Shown here: positions 52,178 to 60,646 of the stretch, in pieces
Layout: every line of letters begins with the position of its first letter
Position numbering within the stretch: the stretch's first letter is position 1
Assembly: GCF_047228935.1 (NCBI RefSeq)
Contig: NZ_JBFEGG010000002.1
Coordinates: 620,001-684,000, forward strand
Length of the DNA: 64,000 nt
DNA from: Ornithinibacillus sp047228935
GTDB lineage: Bacteria > Bacillota > Bacilli > Bacillales > Amphibacillaceae
Direction of reading: 5' to 3'
Notes under the pieces: generated by a model
Told to the model about the DNA's origin: nothing
What the model saw: the letters and a program-made list of their open reading frames with translations, nothing else
Database searches by the model: none
Position numbers and translations under genes: made by a program

Positions 52178-53056
52178 ATGAACAAAGTCATGTCCAACAA
52201 ATGGATAATTGCATTTTACGTTCTTCCCGCACTCCTATTAATAACCATCCTCATTTTCATCCCATTAATCCTAACCGGTTACTATGGGCTATTTAAATGG
52301 GACGGAATAGGAGAAATGAATTTTATTGGGCTACAAAACTATATTAACGCCCTGCAAGACATAAAATTCTGGGACAGTGCATGGCATTCATTTTTATTAG
52401 CAATATTTTCTACACTTAGTTTAGCGATCTATCTAATGATATCGCTCATATTAGCATCCAAAATAAAGGGTGCGAGCTTACTCAGGAAAATTTACCTGAT
52501 CCCAATGCTTTTATCATCCGTTGCGATTGCTCAGCTTTGGATCAAAGTATTTAATCCAACAAATGGAATGTTAAACCATATCCTAATGTTTATTGGAATC
52601 GAAAATCCTCCTGCATGGTTGGCAGACACGTCCATCGTGTTATATGCCATCTTTGTCCCGATTTTATGGCAATATGCAGGTTTCTATATTTTGATTTATT
52701 ACGCAGCATTGAAAAACATCCCTGAATCCATAGTGGAAGCAGCTAGGATTGACGGTGCTTCTCCGATACAGATTGCTTTTCGAATCAAACTACCATTAAT
52801 TATGGGTGTGATAAAGGTAACCATTGTGTTAGCCGTAGTTGGTTCCCTAAAGTATTTCGATTTGATCTATGTTATGACAGGTGGAGGACCGAATGGGGCT
52901 AGTGAGGTTATGGCATCGTATATGTATAAATTAGCCTTCTCTAGTAACAATTTTGGTTATGGTAGTGCAATTGGATTTTTACTCCTTATCATTACATTGA
53001 TTGTTACGGTTGTGATTCGGAAAGTAACAGCATCGAAAGAAGAAATTCAATATTAA
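52178..53056 (+). CDS. Sugar ABC transporter permease (MalF/UgpA-like)
   Basis: 292 residues with six membrane helices. The EAA loop reads EAARIDGASPIQIAFRIKLPLI, the site that contacts the ATPase. First of two permeases and 12 bp from the second. Start chosen at the ATG at 52178 behind AAGGAA; other in-frame ATGs at 52163 and 52190 are possible. The substrate is inferred as xylose or xylo-oligosaccharides from context. Confidence 0.88.
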   Translation: MNKVMSNKWIIAFYVLPALLLITILIFIPLILTGYYGLFKWDGIGEMNFIGLQNYINALQDIKFWDSAWHSFLLAIFSTLSLAIYLMISLILASKIKGASLLRKIYLIPMLLSSVAIAQLWIKVFNPTNGMLNHILMFIGIENPPAWLADTSIVLYAIFVPILWQYAGFYILIYYAALKNIPESIVEAARIDGASPIQIAFRIKLPLIMGVIKVTIVLAVVGSLKYFDLIYVMTGGGPNGASEVMASYMYKLAFSSNNFGYGSAIGFLLLIITLIVTVVIRKVTASKEEIQY

Positions 53057-53068
53057 GGGGTGTGTCTG

Positions 53069-53890
53069 ATGAAACGTATTGGCTATTTTATTTTGTATAT
53101 CTGTTTAGGGATTGTCGCCGTTTTTCAGATATTCCCGATCATTTGGTTATTCCTATTTTCATTAAAAGATAATCGGGAAATCTTTTCTGGATCTCCGTTT
53201 GCATTGCCGCAAGAGTTCCGGTGGGAGAATTATTTAAAGGTATGGGAAAGCGGTATTGGTACTTACTTCTGGAATAGTTTATGGATTACGGCAGTTGCCA
53301 TTGTCTTCACCGTTCTATTCGCGTCCATGGCCACGTTCGCGATTACGAGGATGAAATGGAAGTTTAGTAAACTTGTTTTAGGCTTGTTTATGATTGGGCT
53401 TATGATTCCGATACATTCAGCGATTATTCCACTATTTAGTATGTTTTTAAATGTAAACTTAATCGATAATCCATGGTCGATTGTCATTACGTATACAACG
53501 TATAATCTTCCAATTACAATCATGATTTTACTAGGTTTTTATTACACGCTTCCAAGAGAAATTGAAGAAGCAGCTATTATTGATGGAAGCTCGATCAACC
53601 GAATGTTTTTCCAAATCATATTACCAATGACCGCACCAGTTATATCAACAATCGTCATCATTAATATGATCTACAACTGGAATGAATTTGTATTTGTAAA
53701 TACGTTTATTAGTTCGGATACGTATAAAACCCTTACAGTCGGCATTCAAAACTTTATTGGACAATATATGACAGACTGGGGTGCAATAGGAGCAACCCTA
53801 ATCATTAGCGTATTACCAATTCTATTAGCGTTTATTTTCTTTAGTAACAAAGTAGTAGAAGGAATTTCAGCAAGTGCTGTGAAGGGGTAA
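53069..53890 (+). CDS. Sugar ABC transporter permease (MalG/UgpE-like)
   Basis: 273 residues from the ATG at 53069 behind AAGGGGTG. Six membrane helices, EAA loop EEAAIIDGSSINRMFFQIILPM. Pairs with the upstream permease. No ATP-binding subunit is encoded nearby; as with many Bacillus sugar importers a shared MsmX-type ATPase elsewhere in the genome is expected. Confidence 0.9.
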   Translation: MKRIGYFILYICLGIVAVFQIFPIIWLFLFSLKDNREIFSGSPFALPQEFRWENYLKVWESGIGTYFWNSLWITAVAIVFTVLFASMATFAITRMKWKFSKLVLGLFMIGLMIPIHSAIIPLFSMFLNVNLIDNPWSIVITYTTYNLPITIMILLGFYYTLPREIEEAAIIDGSSINRMFFQIILPMTAPVISTIVIINMIYNWNEFVFVNTFISSDTYKTLTVGIQNFIGQYMTDWGAIGATLIISVLPILLAFIFFSNKVVEGISASAVKG

Positions 53891-53945
53891 GTGAGGCTTT
53901 AATTAAAATAACGAGTGATGCCGAAAAAATGAAACAGCACTAATA

Positions 53946-54182
53946 GCTCCGGAAATATACGGAGACTCCAGCGGGAGGAAAGGCATAGGTGAGACCCCGG
54001 TGATGCCCCTGCGTCTGCAAGTAAAGCTACGCAGCAGGCTTCCTCGGGGCAAGGCAGCGACGAAGCTTACTCAAGTAGAAGCCTGGCTCACCAGCAGCCC
54101 GCGGTAAAGAAGACACTGCGAGGTTCTTTCGAGCAGATGTCGCACTTGTACTGGAAGTGAAAGCGTAGTATATTTCCGGAGC
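53946..54182 (-). repeat. Structured intergenic repeat, copy 9 (A and B modules)
   Basis: A 237-bp element. Ends GCTCCGGAAATATAC and GTATATTTCCGGAGC are perfect. The B module is at 54001-54086, with outer pair GCCCC/GGGGC where copy 8 has GCACC/GGTGC. The A module is at 54105-54159. Lies between the second permease and the convergent YesL-like gene. Confidence 0.87.
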
Positions 54183-54200
54183 GGGGTATGTGCACTGATA

Positions 54201-54821
54201 TTACGAATCTATCTTTTTCCGCTCTACTCTCTGAAAAGCATGATACGAAAGCCACATCGTAATAAAAGCATATGTACTTGCACCAAAGATAAAATATAGT
54301 GCCGGTGCAAGGCTCATCATTAAGTAAATCGAAACTAAACAAACCAGCATCAGAAAACTATGTAACGGATGAATAAGCATAATAAGAAATGCATTTTTCA
54401 TCAAAGGAAACAACTTTAAATCGTAATGCACAAAAGCAGGGAACAAATAAAAAAGATAGATTAGAAACAAAAACATAAACGAAAACAATGGGATTGATAA
54501 CCATAAATAAGATTCATCTTGAATCGATTGGATAAATAAAAAGTCTATTCCAATTATGGCCATAACGAACGTAATTATAATACCTAGTTTATTACTATTG
54601 ATAAATTCACGTTTATAGAAATTCCAAAAAGATGTAAAAACCGGAATATCGTGCTTCCCTTTTAACCACTCTCGTATGATGGTAAACATTGCAATAGTAG
54701 AAGGGTATAGCCCGAATATAATTCCACCTAATAGCGTGAATAAAATCCATAATAAATTAACAAAAGCAAATCTAGTAATCCATTCTAATATGATATAAAT
54801 CGTGGAGCTTGTATATTTCAT
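54201..54821 (-). CDS. YesL-like membrane protein (DUF624)
   Basis: 206 residues with five to six membrane helices. Contains FVNLLWILFTLLGGIIFGLYPSTIAMF, the usual DUF624 signature. DUF624 genes are regular companions of sugar ABC transporters and glycosidases in Firmicutes, where they may assist the permease; function not proven. It runs opposite to the transporter and is divergent from xylA, sharing the gap that holds the second operator. Confidence 0.85.
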   Translation of the reverse strand: MKYTSSTIYIILEWITRFAFVNLLWILFTLLGGIIFGLYPSTIAMFTIIREWLKGKHDIPVFTSFWNFYKREFINSNKLGIIITFVMAIIGIDFLFIQSIQDESYLWLSIPLFSFMFLFLIYLFYLFPAFVHYDLKLFPLMKNAFLIMLIHPLHSFLMLVCLVSIYLMMSLAPALYFIFGASTYAFITMWLSYHAFQRVERKKIDS

Positions 54822-54880
54822 AAATGAAACCTCCTCTAAGGCTACCCTTAGAATGCTTTACGAGTGAATGTGCAACACAC

Positions 54881-54905
54881 TTAGTATATCGAATAGATAA
54901 ACGAA
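54881..54905. promoter_or_regulatory. XylR-type operator upstream of xylA
   Basis: Half-sites TTAGTATATC and GATAAACGAA (inverse TTCGTTTATC) separated by 5 bp, aligned at 20 of 25 positions with the operator at 50298. Lies about 60 bp upstream of the xylA start. Confidence 0.7.
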
Positions 54906-54963
54906 GGTATATATCTATTTTAAAAGCTTTGAAGATTAATATCCAATACTAGGAGGTAATAAC

Positions 54964-56286
54964 ATGTCTAATTTTCCAACAATCCATAACATTACGTATG
55001 AAGGACCAACATCTAAAAACCCTTATGCGTTTAAATTTTATAACCCCGAAGAAAAAATCGGTGGCCGTACAATGGAAGAATACTTACGCTTTGCGGTAGC
55101 GTATTGGCACACTTTCACTGAAGATTTATCCGATCCATTCGGTGTCGGTACGGCAAGTAGACCTTGGGATAAGTTTTCTGGTCTTGATTTAGCGAAGGCT
55201 CGAGTAGAAGCAGCATTTGAGTTTTTTGAAAAACTAGGCGTTCCGTATTTTTGTTTCCACGATGTGGATATTGCACCAGAAGGAGATACATTACGAGAAT
55301 CCAATCAAAACCTAGACACAATTGTCGCAATGATCAAGGATTATATGAAGGATAGCAAAACAAAATTACTATGGAACACAGTTAATAATTTCACCCATCC
55401 ACGTTTTGTCCATGGGGCGGCATCTTCTAATAATGCTGACGTTTTTGCTTATGCTGCTGCAAAAGTAAAGAAAGGCTTGGAGATTGGGAAGGAATTAGGT
55501 GCGGAAAATTATGTGTTCTGGGGTGGACGTGAAGGCTATGAAACACTTCTGAATACGGACATGAAGCTTGAATTAGATAACTTAGGACGCTTCTTCCATA
55601 TGGCAGTGGATTATGCGAAAGAAATTGGCTTTGATGGACAGTTTCTAATTGAACCTAAGCCGAAAGAGCCAACATCGCATCAATATGATTTTGATGTTGC
55701 AAGTGGTTATGCATTTTTACAGCACTATGGATTACAAGAGCATTTCAAATTCAATATCGAAGCAAACCATGCAACACTTGCTGGTCATACATTCGAGCAT
55801 GAGCTTCGATATGCACGAGTGAATGGCATGTTAGGATCCGTTGATGCGAATCAAGGTCATCCATTACTAGGCTGGGATACGGATGAATTTCCATCAGACT
55901 TATATTCTACAACATTAGCAATGTATGAAATTATTAAAAATGGTGGGCTAGGTCGTGGCGGACTGAACTTTGATGCGAAGGTGCGTCGTGGATCGTTTAC
56001 TCCAGAAGATTTATTCCATGCCCATATTGTAGGAATGGATAGCTTTGCGGTAGGACTTAAAGTTGCCCAGCAATTAGTGGATGATAAGGTGTTAGACGAT
56101 TTTATTGAAGAACGTTATAGTAGTTTTACTGAAGGAATCGGCCTTGATATTGTGGAAGGCAGAGCTGACTTCCATAAATTAGAGGAGCATGCCTTAGCCC
56201 TAACGGATATTAACCATACTTCCGGTCGAACTGAATTCATTAAGGCTACGATTAACCAATATTTATTAAGAGCATTTGCAGATTAA
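54964..56286 (+). CDS. xylA: Xylose isomerase
   Basis: 440 residues. The catalytic histidine is in CFHDVDIAPEG, the metal ligands are in FLIEPKPKEPTSHQYDFD and FNIEANHATLAGHTFEHE, and WGGREGYETL is also present; all match class II (Bacillus-like) xylose isomerases. Converts D-xylose to D-xylulose. The start follows AGGAGGT. Operon with xylB, with a hairpin in between. Confidence 0.97.
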   Translation: MSNFPTIHNITYEGPTSKNPYAFKFYNPEEKIGGRTMEEYLRFAVAYWHTFTEDLSDPFGVGTASRPWDKFSGLDLAKARVEAAFEFFEKLGVPYFCFHDVDIAPEGDTLRESNQNLDTIVAMIKDYMKDSKTKLLWNTVNNFTHPRFVHGAASSNNADVFAYAAAKVKKGLEIGKELGAENYVFWGGREGYETLLNTDMKLELDNLGRFFHMAVDYAKEIGFDGQFLIEPKPKEPTSHQYDFDVASGYAFLQHYGLQEHFKFNIEANHATLAGHTFEHELRYARVNGMLGSVDANQGHPLLGWDTDEFPSDLYSTTLAMYEIIKNGGLGRGGLNFDAKVRRGSFTPEDLFHAHIVGMDSFAVGLKVAQQLVDDKVLDDFIEERYSSFTEGIGLDIVEGRADFHKLEEHALALTDINHTSGRTEFIKATINQYLLRAFAD

Positions 56287-56292
56287 ACTTGT

Positions 56293-56321
56293 TTCCCACT
56301 GGTCGTTCGCTCCAGTGGGAA
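56293..56321 (+). terminator. Hairpin between xylA and xylB
   Basis: TTCCCACTGG pairs perfectly with CCAGTGGGAA over a 9-base loop, 7 bp after the xylA stop. No T run follows, so it is more likely an mRNA-stabilising or attenuating stem than a full terminator. Confidence 0.6.
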
Positions 56322-56343
56322 TTAACTTAGGTGAGGTGCTACG

Positions 56344-57843
56344 ATGAAATATGTCATTGGCGTGGACTTAGGAACGAGTGCGGTGAAAATGTTACTCGTG
56401 AATCAAAACGGAGCGGTTATCCAAGAAGTGTCTAAAGGATATCCGTTAATTCAAGAAAAGTCAGGCTATAGTGAACAAAATCCAGAAGATTGGGTTGTTC
56501 AAACGGTTGCGGGATTAAAGGAGTTAATAAAGGGATTTGACGGAAATCCTGATGATATAGAAGGGATTAGTTTCTCTGGCCAAATGCATGGTTTAGTATT
56601 ATTAGATCAAGAGCTGAATGTGCTAAGAAACGCGATTCTTTGGAATGATACACGAACAACGGTTGAATGTCAGGAAATTTATCATGTCGTTGGTGAAGAA
56701 CGATTGCTTCACATAACAAAAAACCCAGCATTAGAGGGATTTACATTACCGAAAATACTTTGGGTGAAAAAGCATGAGCCAGAAATTTTCGAGAAGGCGG
56801 AAAGGTTTGTTCTCCCGAAGGATTATGTTCGGTATAGGCTCACCGGTATGTTACATATGGAATACTCAGATGCAGCAGGAACATTATTACTAAATGTGAG
56901 TGAGAAACAGTGGAGCAAGGAAATTTGTGAACTGTTTGGACTTAAACAGAGTCTTTGTCCGCCTTTAGTTGAATCCCATGAAAAAGTAGGGACTATACAA
57001 GAGGAGGTTGCGGGTGAAACAGGACTTTCTGCTTCAACCGCAGTGTTTGCAGGTGGAGCAGATAATGCTTGTGGAGCAATTGGTGCAGGGATTTTAGAAG
57101 ACGGGAAAACATTATGTAGTATTGGAACTTCTGGTGTTGTCCTTTCTTATGAGCCGAATCGTGATAAAGATTATGGCGGGAAAGTACATTACTTTAATCA
57201 TGCCGTTGCAGATGCTTACTACACTATGGGAGTGACACTTGCCGCGGGGTATAGCTTAACATGGTTTAAAGATGTTTTTGCCGCTGATGAACCGTTTGAA
57301 GCGCTTCTAGAAGATGTAGGCTCTGTTGATATTGGTTCAGGGGGGCTATTATTTACTCCGTATTTAGTTGGGGAAAGAACTCCTTATGCTGATGCGAATA
57401 TTCGAGCGAGCTTCATTGGTATGGACAGCTCACATGAGCGGAAGCACTTTGTTCGGGCTGTATTAGAAGGAATCACGTTATCCTTAAATGAATCCATTGC
57501 TATCTTTAGAAAAAATGGTAAAAACATTGATACAGTCATTTCAATCGGAGGCGGTGCAAAAAGTGAAACATGGCTCCAAATCCAGGCAGATATTTTCAAT
57601 GCTCAAATCGTTCGGCTTAATAGTGAACAAGGCCCAGGGATGGGAGCTGCAATGCTCGCTGCATATGGCTGTGGTTGGTTTGAATCATTAAAAGCGTGTG
57701 CGGATCAATTTTTACAAGTAGATAAAACATTTACACCAATTCCTGAAAATGTTGTGAAATATCAAGAATTGTATCGAATTTATAAAGATATATATTCGAC
57801 GACAAAAGATACGAATCATCAGTTAGCTGCGTTTCGTAAGTAA
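56344..57843 (+). CDS. xylB: Xylulokinase
   Basis: 499 residues of the FGGY kinase family. Begins IGVDLGTSAVKMLLV (phosphate-1 motif); the substrate-binding region is FSGQMHGLVLLD, and GGADNACGAIGAG and ISIGGGAKSETWLQIQADIF complete the fold. Phosphorylates D-xylulose to xylulose-5-phosphate for the pentose phosphate route. The start follows GAGGTG. Confidence 0.96.
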   Translation: MKYVIGVDLGTSAVKMLLVNQNGAVIQEVSKGYPLIQEKSGYSEQNPEDWVVQTVAGLKELIKGFDGNPDDIEGISFSGQMHGLVLLDQELNVLRNAILWNDTRTTVECQEIYHVVGEERLLHITKNPALEGFTLPKILWVKKHEPEIFEKAERFVLPKDYVRYRLTGMLHMEYSDAAGTLLLNVSEKQWSKEICELFGLKQSLCPPLVESHEKVGTIQEEVAGETGLSASTAVFAGGADNACGAIGAGILEDGKTLCSIGTSGVVLSYEPNRDKDYGGKVHYFNHAVADAYYTMGVTLAAGYSLTWFKDVFAADEPFEALLEDVGSVDIGSGGLLFTPYLVGERTPYADANIRASFIGMDSSHERKHFVRAVLEGITLSLNESIAIFRKNGKNIDTVISIGGGAKSETWLQIQADIFNAQIVRLNSEQGPGMGAAMLAAYGCGWFESLKACADQFLQVDKTFTPIPENVVKYQELYRIYKDIYSTTKDTNHQLAAFRK

Positions 57844-57888
57844 GATGAAGAGTTGCGGGTGAAAAGAATATTTTTTAAAATTACAATA

Positions 57889-57916
57889 ATAGCGAGGGTG
57901 CAAGCACCTTCGCTAT
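57889..57916 (+). terminator. Hairpin after xylB
   Basis: ATAGCGAgGGTGC pairs with GCACCtTCGCTAT around a 2-base loop (one G-T opposition). It is 46 bp past xylB and not followed by T residues; possible transcript-end or processing stem. Confidence 0.55.
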
Positions 57917-57945
57917 GTTGGATTTCAATCATTGGAGGAGAAAAC

Positions 57946-58116
57946 ATGGGAACAACTATGTTTTTAGGTGCCTTTACCATTTGTTTCTGTATTAGTTCCG
58001 TACTTAATCTATTGTTCAAGATGAATAAGAAACGAGATTGGTTGATAACATTACTACTTAGTTTAGTATTAGCGTTAATTTTTACCCCATTTATGATGGG
58101 AGGTAGCTTGTTTTAG
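57946..58116 (+). CDS. Small membrane protein of 56 residues
   Basis: Starts at the ATG at 57946 with GGAGGAG eight bases upstream; the longer frame to 57853 has no start signal. It has two hydrophobic helices separated by a basic turn (KMNKKRD) and ends FTPFMMGGSLF. Unknown family. Convergent with the methyltransferase gene, whose end is only 1 bp away. Confidence 0.6.
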   Translation: MGTTMFLGAFTICFCISSVLNLLFKMNKKRDWLITLLLSLVLALIFTPFMMGGSLF

Positions 58117-58117
58117 C

Positions 58118-58855
58118 TTACTGTAACTTTTCTGCAGAAATTAGTAAAAACATCGGTCTGCGGAGTTCATCCTGCATACTAGGATCACGTTTTAACATTT
58201 CTTCAGAAGGAGTGGGTTCCTTCACTTCTTTTATCTGGAAGCCACTCGTAAGTAAGTCATTCATATAGGTCGAAAAAGTTCGATGATATTTTACTACATT
58301 CTCCGTTAAGAATGATGTTTCCCTTAAACCTTCTAATTGGTAATGATCAACAGCCCAATGCAGGCGGTTCCCACTGTCATCGTAATACCAATCTTGTTCA
58401 TTTCGAGAAGTAAAAATAGGATGTTCAACAGAAAATACAAATGCTCCCCCAGGTTTTAGGCAGTGGTACACTTTATTACAAATTTCTTTAAAGGACTTAA
58501 TATAGTGAAAAGCTAACGAACTAATTACTACATCGAATTGCGAACCTGAAAAGTTGATGTCTTCAATTGGCATTTCCATGTACGAGATTGCAGGGTCATC
58601 CGTTAAGTCTCGAGCTTTTTGAAGCATTTTAGTCGATATATCAACGCCAATAACAGAGCTTGCATGCTGTTCACGCGCATAACGGCAATGCCAACCGAAG
58701 CCACATCCTAAATCCAGTACATGTTTATTTTGCAAATCAGGTATCATATCTTTCAATACATGCCATTCACCAGCAGCCTCAAGCCCTTGAACGGATCGTG
58801 GCATTTTTTCATATGCAGAAAAGAATTTCGTATCATCGTATTTATTTTGTTTCAT
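58118..58855 (-). CDS. SAM-dependent methyltransferase (class I)
   Basis: 245 residues. Motif I is VLDLGCGFGWHCRYA, followed by IGVDISTKML, DVVISSLAFHYI and LKPGGAFVFSVEHP; this is the Methyltransf_11/25 fold with a C-terminal extension. The substrate is not identifiable. It lies between the xylose cluster and a lipoprotein gene with no evident functional link. Confidence 0.85.
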   Translation of the reverse strand: MKQNKYDDTKFFSAYEKMPRSVQGLEAAGEWHVLKDMIPDLQNKHVLDLGCGFGWHCRYAREQHASSVIGVDISTKMLQKARDLTDDPAISYMEMPIEDINFSGSQFDVVISSLAFHYIKSFKEICNKVYHCLKPGGAFVFSVEHPIFTSRNEQDWYYDDSGNRLHWAVDHYQLEGLRETSFLTENVVKYHRTFSTYMNDLLTSGFQIKEVKEPTPSEEMLKRDPSMQDELRRPMFLLISAEKLQ

Positions 58856-58991
58856 AAACTTTAATCTCCTACAATTTAAGGTAATTTATAGAAAGTCTAA
58901 TTCCAAAGGCAATTTTGTACTAACTTCATAAAGTTTATCAAATTCCCAATATCGCCCCACTGCCCCATCTCCAAAGTTTTGTATAAAAAAC

Positions 58992-59411
58992 CTAGTTCAT
59001 CAAAATATCTTTAAGTATTGCTGTATCCTCCTTATTTAAGAACCCATAGCCCTCATCTTCTTTATCACTAATGATGGTTGCATGACCATCGCTCTCGAAC
59101 CATATCCGATATTCATAAAGTCTTTCAGGCATATCTTCTTCGATGGTATAAAATAAGGTAACCCACACGTCTTCTATTCGAGACATGGATGGTTGTATAG
59201 ATGGGCCCCAATTAATTTGCTGGAAAATTCTTTTGAGCTCTGTAATTGTTTCTTCTTCCGTAATGATAGCAGGATCTTCGTAGTTTCCTTCTGGAGTACT
59301 CTTTTGTACGTCAATCCTTGTTAAGTTATCATAATCTTGACCTGAACAAGCTGAAATCAATGTGACAAACAAAATCAATACTATAACCATCATACTCCAT
59401 TGTAATTTCAA
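58992..59411 (-). CDS. Putative lipoprotein, unknown function
   Basis: 139 residues from a TTG start 7 bases behind GGGGGG. A signal peptide ends ISAC (lipobox LISAC). The mature part is acidic, with EETITELKRIFQQINWGPSI and RLYEYRIWFESDGHATII, a pattern shared by small YhfM-like lipoproteins of Bacillus. No function assigned. Confidence 0.7.
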   Translation of the reverse strand: MKLQWSMMVIVLILFVTLISACSGQDYDNLTRIDVQKSTPEGNYEDPAIITEEETITELKRIFQQINWGPSIQPSMSRIEDVWVTLFYTIEEDMPERLYEYRIWFESDGHATIISDKEDEGYGFLNKEDTAILKDILMN

Positions 59412-59480
59412 ACTAATTCCCCCCTCTATATAAAGATGATTATGAACAAAAAAATGTTTCTTACATCTTTTCCCCTAAAC

Positions 59481-60521
59481 TTAATTCATTAATGTCCCAA
59501 ACTTAAAAACAGTCTGTTCCTGATATCTTTCATCAGCATTCAAGAGAATGGAAGGGAATCCATCGTGATGTAATGATGCAGGTGAGCTTTGGGTTTCGAA
59601 GCATACACCTAGATAATTCTTTGACATCCCCTCGTTTAGCAAGGCATTAGAACCTAAGTTATTGGAGGTATACATAACCATGCCCGGTTGGGTAGTTTTC
59701 ATTTTAAGTACCCGACCGCTAACCGGCTCTGTTGCAACTACAGCGTACGGTTTTTTCTGGTCAAATATAAAATAATGATCATAGCCATTCCCAACGATGT
59801 TATGCTGATCCATCGTACTATGAATGCCACTCGCAAGTGCTCTCCCAGAACGAAAATCGAATGTAGAATTGGTAACATCAAGAATATCGCCAGTTGGGAG
59901 TAGCCTTGCATCTAATTGCGCAAATCGGCTACTATCCATTGTCACATGGTGCTGATGAATCGTCTCCTTCAAATCACCACTTAAATTAAAGTAAGTATGA
60001 TTCGTTAAGGTAAGTACGGTTGTTTTATCCGTTGTAGCGGAATAATTTATGATAAGCTCGTCTTCATTGGTTAGGGTGTAAGTAACCGTTATGTTAACAT
60101 TACCAGGATATCCGTTTTCTCCATCCTTACTAAAATAAGACAACTTCAATCCAAGCTTATCCTCTTCTTCAAATGGATCTGCATTCCAGATTACTTTATG
60201 TAGCCCGGTATTTCCGCCATGTAAATGATTAGGCCCTTCATTTGCTTTTAATCGATACGTCTTTCCGTCTAATACAAATTCTGCGTTTTGAATTCTCCCA
60301 GCAACTCGTCCTATCAGTGCACCAAAGTAGTTGGGGTCATGTTGATAATCCAACATATTTTTATATCCTAAGACAATATTTCCCACCCTGCCCTCTTTAT
60401 CCGGAGTGAGGATTTTAGTCAAAATACCCCCGAAATTTAAAACTTCTACGGTTACTCCATTTATATTAGTTAATGTGAACACTTTCCAGTTATTCTGGAG
60501 TTGTTTTGTCTTTATCTTCAC
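59481..60521 (-). CDS. galM: Aldose 1-epimerase (mutarotase)
   Basis: 346 residues. The catalytic histidines are in GPNHLHGGNTGLHK and TLTNHTYFNLSG, and the glutamate in YLGVCFETQSSPASLHH. It interconverts sugar anomers (galactose, glucose, and xylose in some family members), fitting its place at the end of the xylose region. Monocistronic, with a ribosome site GGAG before the start. Confidence 0.93.
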   Translation of the reverse strand: MKIKTKQLQNNWKVFTLTNINGVTVEVLNFGGILTKILTPDKEGRVGNIVLGYKNMLDYQHDPNYFGALIGRVAGRIQNAEFVLDGKTYRLKANEGPNHLHGGNTGLHKVIWNADPFEEEDKLGLKLSYFSKDGENGYPGNVNITVTYTLTNEDELIINYSATTDKTTVLTLTNHTYFNLSGDLKETIHQHHVTMDSSRFAQLDARLLPTGDILDVTNSTFDFRSGRALASGIHSTMDQHNIVGNGYDHYFIFDQKKPYAVVATEPVSGRVLKMKTTQPGMVMYTSNNLGSNALLNEGMSKNYLGVCFETQSSPASLHHDGFPSILLNADERYQEQTVFKFGTLMN

Positions 60522-60596
60522 GTTCTCTGCTCCTTATCTGCAATATTCTGTAAGTTGATTGTATCACATAGAAAATGGAATAGTCTGACGGTAAAA

Positions 60597-60637
60597 CAAA
60601 AAAAGAATCGCACAGAATAGGTACTGCACGATTCTTC
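60597..60637 (-). terminator. Terminator of the SleL-like gene
   Basis: On the minus strand AAGAATCGTGCAG pairs with CTGTGCGATTCTT (two G-U) and is followed by a T run. Confidence 0.8.
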
Positions 60638-60646
60638 CCTAAACCC

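Noticed and set aside
54088..54342. 84-residue frame opposite the end of the YesL-like gene
   Set aside because: Half lies in repeat copy 9 and half is antisense to the YesL-like gene; no ribosome site.
41749..60640. Direct repeat of the tRNA-Arg 3' end marking an integrated element
   Set aside because: Looked for a second copy of GGTTCGAATCCTGCCG to the right of the accessory block and saw none, and there is no integrase gene.
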